The notes under the pieces were generated by a model, which was not told where the DNA came from, did not search any database, and saw only the letters and a list, made by a program, of their open reading frames with translations. Both the position numbers and the translations under genes were made by a program. This document shows positions 6,797 to 15,711 of a stretch of DNA of 22,667 nucleotides, one piece after another. The stretch's first letter is position 1. Every line of letters starts with the position of its first letter. This DNA comes from CALHVX01 sp038757945 (GTDB taxonomy: Bacteria > Pseudomonadota > Gammaproteobacteria > Pseudomonadales > Azotimanducaceae): assembly GCA_038757945.1 (NCBI GenBank), contig JBCDGJ010000069.1, positions 1 to 22,667 of the forward strand, written 5' to 3'.

Positions 6797-7820
6797 GCGG
6801 GGACTGACCCTCGGCCGGTTTCTGCCGTTGCACGAGGGCCATGCGCTGCTGCTCCGCGCAGCGGTTGCGCACAGCGCGGTGCTGACGGTGCTGATCGGAA
6901 CAACAGCCGAAGATCCCTACAGCTACGAGCAGCGCCGGCAGTGGATCAGGGCGTTGCTGCAACCAGAGCTCGAGCGGTTCGGAACACGGCTCGAGATACA
7001 TCCGGATCCCGACATCGACCCACCCTTCGCCACGGTTGCGAAAGACGAGCAGGGTACCGTCGCCGACGAGCGCTACTGGGCACGCTGGCTCGAGCAGAAC
7101 GCGCGCCACTGTCAGGGCGTCGATCATGTCTTCACTTCCGATGCCTACGGTGCCGAACTGGCGCGGCGTATTGGTGCCCGCTGGTTTCCGGTGGATCCGG
7201 AGCGTGAGGCCGTTCCCGTCGCTGCGACCGAAATCCGTGCTGACGTGTTCGATCACTTTGATCTGGTCTGCGATGTAGCCAAGCCTGAGGTCGGCCTGAC
7301 CGTTGCCGTGCTCGGGGCGGAATCCACCGGCAAATCCACGCTCGTGCAGACGCTCGCGCGGCACTACGGCACACGTTATGCACCGGAGTGGGGGCGTATT
7401 CTGAGCGAAGCGCAACCGGTGCTCGGGTATGACGATTTCACCGCTATCGTCACCATGCAGAGCCACCTGATCGCTTGTGCACAGCGGCTCGGCAGCGGAC
7501 TCTGCTTTACCGACACGGAAGCGATCACCACCGCGCTGTTTGCGCCGGTGTATCTCGACCGTGAGCATGCCTACGCCTGGTCGCAGGCGCGCGAACAGCA
7601 TTTTGCGCTCTACCTCGTACTGGCCCCGAGCGTGCCCTGGGTCGATGATGGCACACGGATCCTCGACCAGGCGCAGCGCCAGCGCTTTCATGAGGAGATT
7701 CTCGCCGCGCTCGAACGGCTGGCCAAACCCTACCTGGTGATCGACGCACCAGACTTTCCGCGGCGCGTTGCCGCCGCTCAGCGGGCGGTGGATCGGCTGC
7801 TCCGTGAAGCGCGCGCTTGA
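6786..7820 (+). CDS. nadR: NadR-type NMN adenylyltransferase / ribosylnicotinamide kinase
   Basis: A 344-residue cytoplasmic bifunctional enzyme. The N-terminal nucleotidyltransferase domain has GRFLPLHEGH at 10-19 (the G-x-F-x-P-x-H-x-G-H ATP site) and ATEIR at 147-151 in the position of the second ATP-binding motif. The C-terminal kinase domain has the P-loop GAESTGKST at 177-185. Together they convert imported nicotinamide riboside to NMN and then to NAD. Unlike E. coli NadR, there is no N-terminal helix-turn-helix domain: the adenylyltransferase motif begins at residue 10, so this form should be an enzyme without the repressor role. It overlaps pnuC by 11 bases, a common arrangement for this salvage route. 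Confidence 0.92.
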   Translation: MPAERGLTLGRFLPLHEGHALLLRAAVAHSAVLTVLIGTTAEDPYSYEQRRQWIRALLQPELERFGTRLEIHPDPDIDPPFATVAKDEQGTVADERYWARWLEQNARHCQGVDHVFTSDAYGAELARRIGARWFPVDPEREAVPVAATEIRADVFDHFDLVCDVAKPEVGLTVAVLGAESTGKSTLVQTLARHYGTRYAPEWGRILSEAQPVLGYDDFTAIVTMQSHLIACAQRLGSGLCFTDTEAITTALFAPVYLDREHAYAWSQAREQHFALYLVLAPSVPWVDDGTRILDQAQRQRFHEEILAALERLAKPYLVIDAPDFPRRVAAAQRAVDRLLREARA

Positions 7821-7901
7821 CCCGCACGGTGCAAAGCGGCGGGTGGCTCCGTAAACTCTGCGGGTAACCTGTTTCCAGCCGCGCCGAGCGGCCCCTTATC
7901 G

Positions 7902-9629
7902 ATGCTGCCAAAGACCGTCCTGCTGTTCTGCGTCCTGCTGACTTGTGCCTGTGCTCGGCAATCTGCGACGACTCCGACCGCACCGCCGGCGGGCGCAGCC
8001 GATAGCGACGTTGATGCAGCCATGGCGCAGATCCGAGGCGCTGCGATCCGGCGGCACATGACCGTGCTGGCAGACGACGCGATGCGCGGGCGCGAAGCGG
8101 GAACCGGTGACTTTCAGCGGGCAGCGGACTATGTGGCAGGGCAGTTCGAAGCGCTCGGACTGGAGCCGTTCGGTGATGACGGCTCTTACTTCCAGAACAT
8201 CGAGTTCCTCGAGTCCAGGCTGGTGCTCAGTTCACCGGAGCTCGCCTTGAGCAAAGGTGGAGCGATGCTCGACCTGGCATTTCGTCGCGACTTCATCACC
8301 CGCGGCGGCTATGCGGCACAGATGCAGACCGTGACGGCCGATCTCGTCTTCGTCGGCTACGGCATCCATGCGCCGGAGCTTGGCCATGATGACTACGCGG
8401 GCGTCGATGTCGACGGCAAGATCCTCGTTCGCCTGAGCGGCGCGCCACCGGGCTTCGATACGGATCGGCGCGCGTTTTACTCGTCCGGGCGCCGTAAATC
8501 GGCGGTTGCGGCCGAACGGGGAGCAGTCGGGATCATTGGTCTTCGTACGCCCGTGGATCAGGCCCGGCGACCCTGGTCACGCTATCTGCCTGGTCTCGGC
8601 TCGGCGGGCCTGCGCTGGCTCGACGAAGAGGGCCGACCGTTCCTCGGTTACCCGCCGATGCAGGGCAGCGCAACCCTGAGCGAGCGTGGTGCCACGCGGC
8701 TCTTCGAGTTGTCCGGCCATGATCTGGACGATCTGTTCGAACGCCATGTGCAGGGCGCCACCGGCAGCTTCGATCTGGCGGTCAGTGCAACGCTGAGCCG
8801 CCGCTCGACGCATCGTCAGGTGCGCTCGGCGAACGTGCTGGCAGTGCTTCGCGGTAGTGATCCAGCGCTCAAGGACGAGTACCTGGTCTACACCGGTCAT
8901 CTCGATCACATCGGGCGGCGCCCCAGCGTGACCGGTGATGAGATCCACAACGGCGCATACGACAACGCGGCCGGCGTGGGCACAATTCTCGAGATCGCCA
9001 AAGCGATGAGCAGCAGCGCTACGCCGCCACGCCGGTCGGTGATTTTTGCAATGGTGACAGCGGAAGAAAAAGGCTTGCGGGGTTCCTCCTACTTTACGCG
9101 CAACCCGCCGGTGCCGGTGGCGCAGATTGTTGCGAACATCAACATTGATATGCCGTACCTCGGCTTTCCGATCAACGATGTTCATGCCTTCGGTGCCGAA
9201 CACTCGACGCTCGAGACGGCTGCACGACAGGCCACCGCGCGCCTCGGGATGGCGTTGACGCCGGACCCGAAGCCTGAGGAGGTGCGGTTCATTCGCTCCG
9301 ATCAGTTTTCCTTCGTGCTGCAAGGCATACCGGCGGTCGCCTTCAAGGCCGGCATGCAGTCCTCCGACCCTGCCATCGACGGCGCCGCGGCTCTGGATGG
9401 GTTTCTGAAGCAGCATTACCACCGCCCGAGCGACGATCTGTCGTTACCGTTCAGCGTGGCAGGCGCCGAGCGGTTTGCGCGGGCTGGGCTGGTCATGGGG
9501 CTGCTTGTCGCCAACACCACGGAACGTCCGGCCTGGTATACGGACGATTTCTTTGGTGACAAGTTTGCGCCCAACGCCGCCAAGGTGGCACCGCCGACCG
9601 ATGCTGGCAGCCAGCCTGCTGGCAGGTGA
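7902..9629 (+). CDS. M28-family zinc metallopeptidase (aminopeptidase) lipoprotein
   Basis: A 575-residue exported peptidase. The N-terminus MLPKTVLLFCVLLTCACARQ looks like a lipoprotein signal, with Cys15 or Cys17 as the lipidated residue. Residues ~100-310 hold a region consistent with a PA insert. The M28 catalytic core follows, with a near-complete set of dinuclear zinc residues: His333 (YTGHLDHIG), Asp354 (YDNAAGVG), Glu388/Glu389 (TAEEKG), Asp416 (NINIDM) and His507 (QHYHRPSDD). Such enzymes remove N-terminal residues from peptides in the periplasm or at the cell surface. It is a single gene, starting 81 bases after nadR and 119 bases before the transporter. The upstream gap contains TAAACT at 7852-7857 that could be a -10 box, but no convincing -35 partner. 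Confidence 0.9.
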   Translation: MLPKTVLLFCVLLTCACARQSATTPTAPPAGAADSDVDAAMAQIRGAAIRRHMTVLADDAMRGREAGTGDFQRAADYVAGQFEALGLEPFGDDGSYFQNIEFLESRLVLSSPELALSKGGAMLDLAFRRDFITRGGYAAQMQTVTADLVFVGYGIHAPELGHDDYAGVDVDGKILVRLSGAPPGFDTDRRAFYSSGRRKSAVAAERGAVGIIGLRTPVDQARRPWSRYLPGLGSAGLRWLDEEGRPFLGYPPMQGSATLSERGATRLFELSGHDLDDLFERHVQGATGSFDLAVSATLSRRSTHRQVRSANVLAVLRGSDPALKDEYLVYTGHLDHIGRRPSVTGDEIHNGAYDNAAGVGTILEIAKAMSSSATPPRRSVIFAMVTAEEKGLRGSSYFTRNPPVPVAQIVANINIDMPYLGFPINDVHAFGAEHSTLETAARQATARLGMALTPDPKPEEVRFIRSDQFSFVLQGIPAVAFKAGMQSSDPAIDGAAALDGFLKQHYHRPSDDLSLPFSVAGAERFARAGLVMGLLVANTTERPAWYTDDFFGDKFAPNAAKVAPPTDAGSQPAGR

Positions 9630-9684
9630 TCCTGCGCCGCTGGCGCTAAGCTCATAACCAACCGGTTTGCAGCGGACCGCGGTG

Positions 9685-9702
9685 CGCGGGTCGCATCCCG
9701 CG
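9685..9702. repeat. GC-rich inverted repeat between the peptidase and tcyP
   Basis: CGCGGG (9685-9690) and CCCGCG (9697-9702) flank a 6-base loop. No T tract follows on either strand, so it is not a standard terminator. It lies 46 bases before the tcyP start and could be a leader hairpin or an operator. Confidence 0.35.
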
Positions 9703-9748
9703 GACACTGATGGTAGTTTCTCCGTCCCTTCCGAGCTGAGGCGTCTTC

Positions 9749-11125
9749 ATGTTTGTTGCGCTGAACCTCCTGCTATTTGCTGCCATCAGCGTCGCGCTCT
9801 ACCGCTTCGGTCGCGAGCTGTCGCTGTCCCGGCAGATCCTTGCCGGCCTGGTTGCGGGTGTCTGCTATGGGCTGGCGCTGCAACTCATGAGCGGTGGCGA
9901 TCCGACACGGCTTGCGGGCACGCTCGAGTGGACGAACATCGTCGGTACCAGCTACGTCAACCTGCTGCGCATGATCGTCATGCCGCTGGTGCTGGTCATG
10001 ATGATTGCGGCAGTGGTGAAGATGCGCGAGGTAGCGGCGCTCGGACGCATCGGTGGGTCGGTCATCGGCATTCTCGTGGGCACCACGATGATCGCAGCGC
10101 TGGTCGGCATTCTGGTGTCGAACCTGTTCGGGCTCAGCGCTGACTCCATAACGCAGGGGGCGCGGGAGCTGGAGCGGGCACAGGTGCTCGAGCAGCGCTA
10201 TTCCGGCGTTGCCGATCTTGGTCTTGCGGACATGCTCGTTCGCTTCGTGCCGAAGAACATTTTTCTCGATCTCACCGGTGCTCGGGATACCTCCGTCATT
10301 GCGGTCGTCATCTTCGGCATTCTCTTTGGTCTCGCTGCACTCGCCGTCATGCGCGAGCACCCCGAACGCGCCGAACCCATCGCCGAGTTCACGGAAACGG
10401 TTCGGCTGATCGTCATGAAGCTGGTGCACATGGTGATGTTGCTCACTCCCTGGGGCATTCTGGCCCTGATCACGAAGGTTGTTGCTGGCTCTAACGCCGG
10501 TGACATCGTCAACCTGCTCACTTTCGTGCTTGCTTCCTACGTGGCCATAGCGATCATGTTCGGCGTCCACGCGCTGCTGCTGACCACCGCGGGCGGAACC
10601 TCCCTGCGCGACTACTTCGCCAAGGTCTGGCCCGTACTGACCTTTGCGTTCACCTCGCGCAGCTCGGCCGCCACGATTCCGCTGAACGTTGATACGCAGA
10701 TCGAGCAGCTGCGGGTGCCGACGCCGATCGCCAACCTTTCTGCAACCTTCGGCGCCACCATCGGGCAGAACGGCTGTGCGGGTATCTATCCGGCGATGCT
10801 GGCAGTGATGATTGCGCCTTCCATGGGCATCGATCCGCTGGCCATCGGCTTTATCGCAAAGCTCGTGCTGGTGGTAGCCATCAGCTCCTTCGGCATCGCG
10901 GGCGTCGGCGGCGGTGCCACCTTCGCCGCTCTGGTGGTGCTGCCGGCGATGGGATTTCCGGTGACCGTTGCTGCGGTGCTGATCTCCATCGAGCCGCTCA
11001 TCGACATGGCGCGTACTGCGCTGAATGTGAACGGCGCCATGACCGCCGGCGTGATCACCGGCCGCTGGCTGGGCGATACCACGGCCGCAGAGGCGGGCGA
11101 CTCCACGCAGGCGGTACAGGCCTGA
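9749..11125 (+). CDS. tcyP: L-cystine:cation symporter TcyP (DAACS/SLC1 family)
   Basis: A 458-residue transporter that agrees with E. coli TcyP (YdjN) along its length, as far as I can recall that sequence: FNIVG-like TNIVGTSYVNLLRMIVMPL near 71-89, VPKNIFLDLTGA near 177, the hairpin tip FAFTSRSSAATIPLN with SRSS at 313-316, GATIGQNGCAGIYPAM, and GIAGVGGGATFAALVVLPAMG, the substrate and sodium-binding core of the fold. Eight transmembrane helices plus two re-entrant hairpins are expected. In E. coli it imports cystine and related sulfur compounds under sulfur limitation. GAGG at 9737-9740 precedes the ATG. The gene is monocistronic and convergent with the acyltransferase remnant 23 bases away. 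Confidence 0.9.
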   Translation: MFVALNLLLFAAISVALYRFGRELSLSRQILAGLVAGVCYGLALQLMSGGDPTRLAGTLEWTNIVGTSYVNLLRMIVMPLVLVMMIAAVVKMREVAALGRIGGSVIGILVGTTMIAALVGILVSNLFGLSADSITQGARELERAQVLEQRYSGVADLGLADMLVRFVPKNIFLDLTGARDTSVIAVVIFGILFGLAALAVMREHPERAEPIAEFTETVRLIVMKLVHMVMLLTPWGILALITKVVAGSNAGDIVNLLTFVLASYVAIAIMFGVHALLLTTAGGTSLRDYFAKVWPVLTFAFTSRSSAATIPLNVDTQIEQLRVPTPIANLSATFGATIGQNGCAGIYPAMLAVMIAPSMGIDPLAIGFIAKLVLVVAISSFGIAGVGGGATFAALVVLPAMGFPVTVAAVLISIEPLIDMARTALNVNGAMTAGVITGRWLGDTTAAEAGDSTQAVQA

Positions 11126-11148
11126 CCGACCGAACGCCGGTACGGACA

Positions 11149-12572
11149 CTAGAGCAGCTGGGCAAGTCCAACCCGACGCGACAGCTCGCCGAGCGTCCGG
11201 GTGCTCAGGTTTCGGCGCAGATGATCGGCGTCGCGGTAAAGGAACTCGCCGGCGAGCTCTGTCAGGCAGCCACTGCCATCACATAGCCGTTGATGCGGCA
11301 GCAGGACCTGCACGTCCGCCTTGCCGAGCTTAAGGAGCAGCTCGTGTACCGGAGCGAAATCCGTCGGCATCGTTGCTGCGGACGGGGTTGGCGTACAGTC
11401 CCGGCGCCAGAGTCCATCGAGGCGCGCGGCCACGCACAGGGTCGGGTCGCGCGGCCAGAGCGGTACCTGCCCAACGACCGAAACGGCCGCGCCCGTTGAC
11501 TTGAGTTCGGCAATGGTTGCCGTCAGCGCTTCCCGCTGCCGACGGTAGCCGGCAGCGCTGTCGTTTCCTGGTGCATGCTCGCGCCAGCGCGTCGCCCATG
11601 CGGACGTAATGACAACGCGGTCGATCGGCGCTTTGGAGCCGCGCAGGAACTCGAACAGGCTGCTGCGCTCGGCGGCGCAGTCGGCATTGAAGCGCGCGCC
11701 GCGGTTGCCGGCGACAAAGCGGCTGCCGTCAATCGTCGGTGGGCAGCCGGAGGCGAGCACCACGGCGGTTGACCGCTCCTCCTGTGTAATCGTCTGCTCC
11801 AGGATCGGTGCAAGGTGTGCGGCATGGCTGTCTCCCCAGAGCACGATGCGTTGGTCCGCCTCGGTCCAGGACGCGCCGAAGGCGGGGTGCCCGGCCCATC
11901 CGGATTCGCTTTTCTGCGCAGGCTCCCAGGCCCACAGGTAGTGACGGTCCAGCAGCGGTTTTCCGTCGGCGTAGATCCGCTTCGGCAGGCCGTCCGATTG
12001 CATGATGACGGTTGCGCCGAGACTGATCGCGGAAAGGGCGCCAAGCGCGGCGAGCAGGCCGCGACGCTTTGCGAAGCGTCGATAGCGCAATGGGTTCTCG
12101 ATGCAGTGATAGGAGCCAATGGCCAGCACCAGGGCGAGTCCCAGCAGGCTGACGCCGTCGACTGCCGACAGCGCACGCTCGGCGTTGTAGTGCAGGCCGA
12201 ACACGAGCACCGGCCAGTGCCACAGGTACAGCGAGTAGGAGATGCGCCCGAGGTAGCGCATGAGGGCCGTGCTGAGCACCGCCGCGAGCCGGGGCTGGCC
12301 TGCTTTCGGGTACAGCAGCAGCAGCGTTGCAGCGATGGCGGGCAGGGTGCCGGTGCCGGGTACGCGGTTGAGGGTCGCTTCCGCCGTAAGCGTGTAGAGC
12401 AGCAGCGTAAGGCCGGCTGCTGTCATCCAGTCTCCGAGCCGATACTTTGCGCTCGAGGGAAAAAGACGGCCGCGACCAAGGCAATGGCGCGTAGTCCATC
12501 GATGTCGGTGCGATAGCGGTCAGCGGCTGAATGAGCAGAGTGGTGCGGCACGTCGGGCAGTCCAGGTTCCAT
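11149..12572 (-). pseudogene. Decayed OafA/YrhL-type acyltransferase-3 with C-terminal SGNH domain
   Basis: Two pieces of one gene are visible in different frames. The 5' piece, from an ATG at 12572, encodes the family's first helix, YRTDIDGLRAIALVAAVFF, and should continue into FHAG-type sequence. Instead, near 12457-12464 it runs into a different frame reading KYRLGDWMTAAGLTLLLYTL, which belongs to the late part of the acyltransferase domain (RYLGRISYSLYLWHWPVLVF follows). Roughly 200 residues of the membrane domain, including the family's conserved middle, are missing, and the join shifts the frame. The 3' piece from the ATG at 12426 stays open for 425 codons and keeps an SGNH-like domain with WGDSHAAH and a C-terminal DADHLRRN. 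Such enzymes add acyl groups to surface polysaccharide. The long intact 3' part suggests recent decay or an assembly deletion. Confidence 0.8.
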
Positions 12573-12683
12573 CGCGGCTGCAACCCCGAACCTTAGACCG
12601 GCAACCGGGGAAGGCAAGGAATGAAGTCACAGCTCAGCGTGGCGAGCGGGCGGTGCAGCGGCTGCGGCAGGTGAGTGCTTTCG

Positions 12684-12698
12684 CGCGTCGCTGACGCG
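12684..12698. repeat. Short inverted repeat upstream of the methyltransferase
   Basis: CGCGTC and GACGCG flank a 3-base loop, 42 bases before the start at 12741. The rest of the 168-base divergent gap (12573-12740) shows no promoter I would defend. A hairpin in the leader or an operator site are both possible; nothing distinguishes them. Confidence 0.35.
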
Positions 12699-12740
12699 TG
12701 CCAGGGGAGGCTTGCGGCCGCTTTCGCAGGGACCCCAAGC

Positions 12741-13544
12741 ATGACCAGGCAGACCCTACTGATGACCCACCTGGTGGCTGCGGTGCTCCTGTGCCCGGCT
12801 ATCTGCCCGGCGAGCGCGGCGGGTGCCGCGGCCGCCGCCCCGGGACCGGAGCCGGGCGCCTACACCGCTGGCCGCGCCAGCCGCGACGGCACCGGCAAAC
12901 GCTACCTCGGCCGTGAGATTGCACAGGTCATGGGGCATCTGGGTGCCGGTTGGCTGGAGCGCCCGGATCGCGAACGCAGCGAACGGACGGATCTGCTGAT
13001 CGAGATGCTGCCCCTCGAGCCGGATTCGCAGGTAGCGGATGTTGGCGCCGGTACCGGCTACTTCACTTTTCCGGTGGCGGCGGCGGTGCCGCAGGGGCAG
13101 GTGTTTGCGGTCGACATTCAGCCGGAGATGCTCGAGCTTCTCGGTAGTCGTCAGCGCGCTCTGGGGATCGACAACGTCACCCCCGTGCTGGGCTCGCTGA
13201 CGGACCCGAAGCTGCCGGCAGCGTCGATCGATCTGGTGTTCATCGTCGACGCCTATCACGAGTTTTCGCATCCCTATGAGATGGGCCAGGCACTGTTTGC
13301 GGCGCTCAAGCCCGGAGGCAGGCTGGTGCTCATCGAGTACCGGATGGAAGATCGCAGCGTGCCGATCAAACGACTGCACAAGATGAGCCAGCGGCAGGTG
13401 AAGCTCGAAATGGCGGCCCTGGGCCTGCGCTGGCTCCGTACCCGGGACGACCTGCCCCAGCAGCACTTCATGATCTTCGAGAAACCGCCGAACCGCCCGG
13501 CGGCTCCCTCGACGACGGTTGTTCCGCGACCGGTGCTCCGCTAG
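12741..13544 (+). CDS. Class I SAM-dependent methyltransferase with an N-terminal signal-like segment
   Basis: A 267-residue protein. The first ~27 residues, MTRQTLLMTHLVAAVLLCPA then ICPASAA, look like a Sec signal peptide, followed by a low-complexity Ala/Pro stretch. The methyltransferase fold follows: YLGREIAQVMGHLGAGWLER, the SAM-binding VADVGAGTGYF, then FAVDIQPEMLELL, VDAYHEFSHPYEM and ALKPGGRLVLIEYR, the order of motifs in this environmental methyltransferase family. The substrate is unknown. A signal on a SAM-dependent enzyme is odd because SAM is cytosolic. A GTG at 12675 would give a longer protein, but the ATG places the signal at the N-terminus. It ends 20 bases before the thioesterase gene. 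Confidence 0.82.
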   Translation: MTRQTLLMTHLVAAVLLCPAICPASAAGAAAAAPGPEPGAYTAGRASRDGTGKRYLGREIAQVMGHLGAGWLERPDRERSERTDLLIEMLPLEPDSQVADVGAGTGYFTFPVAAAVPQGQVFAVDIQPEMLELLGSRQRALGIDNVTPVLGSLTDPKLPAASIDLVFIVDAYHEFSHPYEMGQALFAALKPGGRLVLIEYRMEDRSVPIKRLHKMSQRQVKLEMAALGLRWLRTRDDLPQQHFMIFEKPPNRPAAPSTTVVPRPVLR

Positions 13545-13564
13545 CGTTTGCTCCTTTTTCGGAA

Positions 13565-14377
13565 ATGCCCATGGTTGCTCAGACATCTGCCGAGTTTCTG
13601 TCTCTCGTGCATCCGGTCGACACGCAGCGCTGGCAGCTCGAGCTGACCGCCGGGGTCAGCGGCGGCCGCGGCTCGCTGTTCGGTGGCGCCGGTCTCGCCG
13701 CAGGGATCGTCGCCTTCGAACATGCCACGAATAAGCCGACGATCTGGGCGACCGGCCAGTATCTGTCTCTCACCAGCCTCGGTGAGCGGCTCGACCTTGA
13801 GGTGATTCTGCCGGCGATCGGGCGCAACGTCGTACAGGGCCGGGTCGTCGGCCATGTGGGTGATCGCGAGGTCATTACGGTGATCGGGGCGGCTGGCTCG
13901 CGACCTTCTGCCGGAGAAGGCTGCTGGGAGGCGTTCCCTGACCCGCCGGCGCCGGAGGACTGCCCGCTGGTTCCGGATCGCATCGATACGGACAGCCTCC
14001 ACGAGCACATCGAGCTGCGGCTGGCGCGGGGCTCCTTCGGCTTTTCGGGCTTCGGCACACCCAGCGCCGATGGGCGTTCCCTGCTCTGGGCGCGGATGCG
14101 CGAGGTGCAGCACGATGCGGGGGCGCTGGCGATCATTGCCGACTACATGCCGTCCGTACTGGGCAATGCGCTGGGTCGGGTGATGCACTGTACCAGCCTC
14201 GACAATACGATCCGCTTCGGCCGTCTCGAGCCCACCCGTTGGGTACTTTGTGACAACCGGATGGAGTATGCGGGCAACGGGTTTGGCCACGGTACCGTGC
14301 ACCTGTGGAGCGAGCAGGGCACGCTGCTCGCGACGGCGAGCCAGTCCATGATCGTCCGTGCGCCGCAGCCGGAGTAG
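13565..14377 (+). CDS. Acyl-CoA thioesterase, double-hotdog (TesB-like) type
   Basis: A 270-residue cytosolic protein in two hotdog halves. The N-terminal half has SLFGGAGLAAGIVAFEHAT; the C-terminal half has SLDNTIRFG, VLCDNRMEYAGNGFGHGTVH and TLLATASQSMIVR, the family's most conserved stretch. Such enzymes hydrolyse acyl-CoA to free acid and CoA. Between the halves is a Pro-rich linker (about 122-145). The start is the ATG at 13565; a second ATG two codons in is equally possible and the ribosome binding site is weak. It lies 20 bases after the methyltransferase gene and 38 bases before the P450, so it may be cotranscribed with both. A free fatty acid product would suit a CYP153-type hydroxylase; this link is inferred. 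Confidence 0.85.
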   Translation: MPMVAQTSAEFLSLVHPVDTQRWQLELTAGVSGGRGSLFGGAGLAAGIVAFEHATNKPTIWATGQYLSLTSLGERLDLEVILPAIGRNVVQGRVVGHVGDREVITVIGAAGSRPSAGEGCWEAFPDPPAPEDCPLVPDRIDTDSLHEHIELRLARGSFGFSGFGTPSADGRSLLWARMREVQHDAGALAIIADYMPSVLGNALGRVMHCTSLDNTIRFGRLEPTRWVLCDNRMEYAGNGFGHGTVHLWSEQGTLLATASQSMIVRAPQPE

Positions 14378-14415
14378 GATAGCGACTTGATCGGAGAAGT
14401 TTTCGGGAGCAGATC

Positions 14416-15675
14416 ATGAGCAGTGCAAGCCAGCCCTGGTCGGACGACGTTGCGGCAACTCCGCTGGACGAGATCGACGTGTCGTTGCCGGAGCGCTTCG
14501 CCGATGGCAGCTGGCGCGGCTGGTTTGCGCGGCTGCGCGCCGAAGCCCCCGTGCACTACTGTGCCGAGTCTGCTACCGGTCCCTACTGGTCCGTCACCCG
14601 GCACGCGGATATCAAGGCGGTCGACACCGACCACCAGCGCTTCTCCTCAGAGCTCGGCGGAATCACCATCGCTGATGTGCCCGAGACGGACGAGGTGCGC
14701 CTGGACAACTTCATCGCGATGGACGAGCCGAAGCATGCCGCGCAGCGGCGCACCGTGTCGCCGTCGGTGGCGCCAACCAACCTCGCGCGGCTGGAACCGC
14801 TGATCCGGGAGCGTGTGATCGACATCCTTGACAACCTGCCGGTGGGCGAGCCGTTCAACTGGGTGCAGGAAGTGTCGGTCGAGCTGACGGCGCGGATGCT
14901 CGCCACGCTGTTCGAGTTTCCTTACGAAGACCGGCACAAGCTCATCTACTGGTCGGACGTGACCACCGCATCGCCGGAGCTGACCGGCGCTGCCGGGGCT
15001 TCGCGCGAGGAGCGGGTAGCCGCTTTTCAGGCTTGCGCGGAAGCGTTCATGACCTTGTGGCAGGATCGTGCCAGCGCAGAGCCTGGTGCCGACCTGATCT
15101 CGATGCTGGCCCACGGTGAAAGCACGCGCGACATGGTGACGCGGCCCAAGGAGTTTCTCGGCAACATTCTGCTCCTGATCGTCGGCGGCAACGATACGAC
15201 GCGCAATTCCATCTCCGGCGGCGTGCTGGCCCTGAACCGCCAACCGGAAGAGATGGCCAGGCTCCGTGCCAACCCGTCGCTGACACCGAACATGGTGGCG
15301 GAAATGATCCGCCTGCAGTCGCCGGTGATCCACATGCGCAGAACCGCGCGGGAGGACGTCGAGCTTTCCGGCCAGCGCATCCGCGCGGGTGACAAAGTGA
15401 TTATGTGGTATCTGTCCGGCAATCGGGATGAGCATGTCTTCCCGGAGGCGGATCTGCTGCGCATTCATCGTCCCAATGCGCGACAGCACGTGTCTTTTGG
15501 TTATGGGGTGCACCGGTGCATGGGCAACCGGCTGGCGGAAATGCAGCTCAATGTCCTCTGGGAAGAGCTGCTTAAGCGGTTCTCTGCGATCGAGCTGGTC
15601 GGTGAGCCTGTGATCAACGCGAACAACTTCATCCACGGCATTGCCGACCTGCCGATACGGCTGCAGCGCTACTAG
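14416..15675 (+). CDS. Cytochrome P450, CYP153-like terminal hydroxylase
   Basis: A 419-residue soluble bacterial P450. The I-helix reads GGNDTT at 257-262 with TTRNSISGGVLAL, the ExxR pair is EMIR at 296-299, and the haem loop is FGYGVHRCMG at 361-370 with Cys368 as the iron ligand. The N-terminal PVHYC, GPYWSVTRHADI and SELGGITI segments, the FIAMDEPKH stretch, and the C-terminal LWEELLKRF pattern resemble CYP153 proteins that hydroxylate alkanes and fatty acids at the end carbon. That subfamily call is from motif memory, not an alignment. CYP153 enzymes need a ferredoxin and a reductase; neither is encoded in the window. GGGAG at 14405-14409 supports the ATG. Confidence 0.9.
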   Translation: MSSASQPWSDDVAATPLDEIDVSLPERFADGSWRGWFARLRAEAPVHYCAESATGPYWSVTRHADIKAVDTDHQRFSSELGGITIADVPETDEVRLDNFIAMDEPKHAAQRRTVSPSVAPTNLARLEPLIRERVIDILDNLPVGEPFNWVQEVSVELTARMLATLFEFPYEDRHKLIYWSDVTTASPELTGAAGASREERVAAFQACAEAFMTLWQDRASAEPGADLISMLAHGESTRDMVTRPKEFLGNILLLIVGGNDTTRNSISGGVLALNRQPEEMARLRANPSLTPNMVAEMIRLQSPVIHMRRTAREDVELSGQRIRAGDKVIMWYLSGNRDEHVFPEADLLRIHRPNARQHVSFGYGVHRCMGNRLAEMQLNVLWEELLKRFSAIELVGEPVINANNFIHGIADLPIRLQRY

Positions 15676-15689
15676 CAAACGAACTTTTC

Positions 15690-15711
15690 AGCAGGCTGCT
15701 GGCAGCCTGCT
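15690..15711. repeat. Strong hairpin between the P450 and deaD
   Basis: AGCAGGCTG (15690-15698) pairs perfectly with CAGCCTGCT (15703-15711) around a 4-base loop: nine base pairs. No T tract follows, so it is not a canonical terminator. It lies 14 bases after the P450 stop and 95 bases before the deaD start, so it could end the P450 message, protect its 3' end, or sit in a long deaD leader. Confidence 0.6.

Noticed and set aside
7820..7857. A TTGACC at 7817 with TAAACT at 7852 as a promoter for the peptidase
   Set aside because: The spacer would be 29 bases, too long for a sigma70 promoter.
9773..11149. A 458-codon minus-strand frame opposite tcyP
   Set aside because: It mirrors tcyP almost exactly and is rich in His, Gln and Arg, as expected for the antisense of a hydrophobic transporter.
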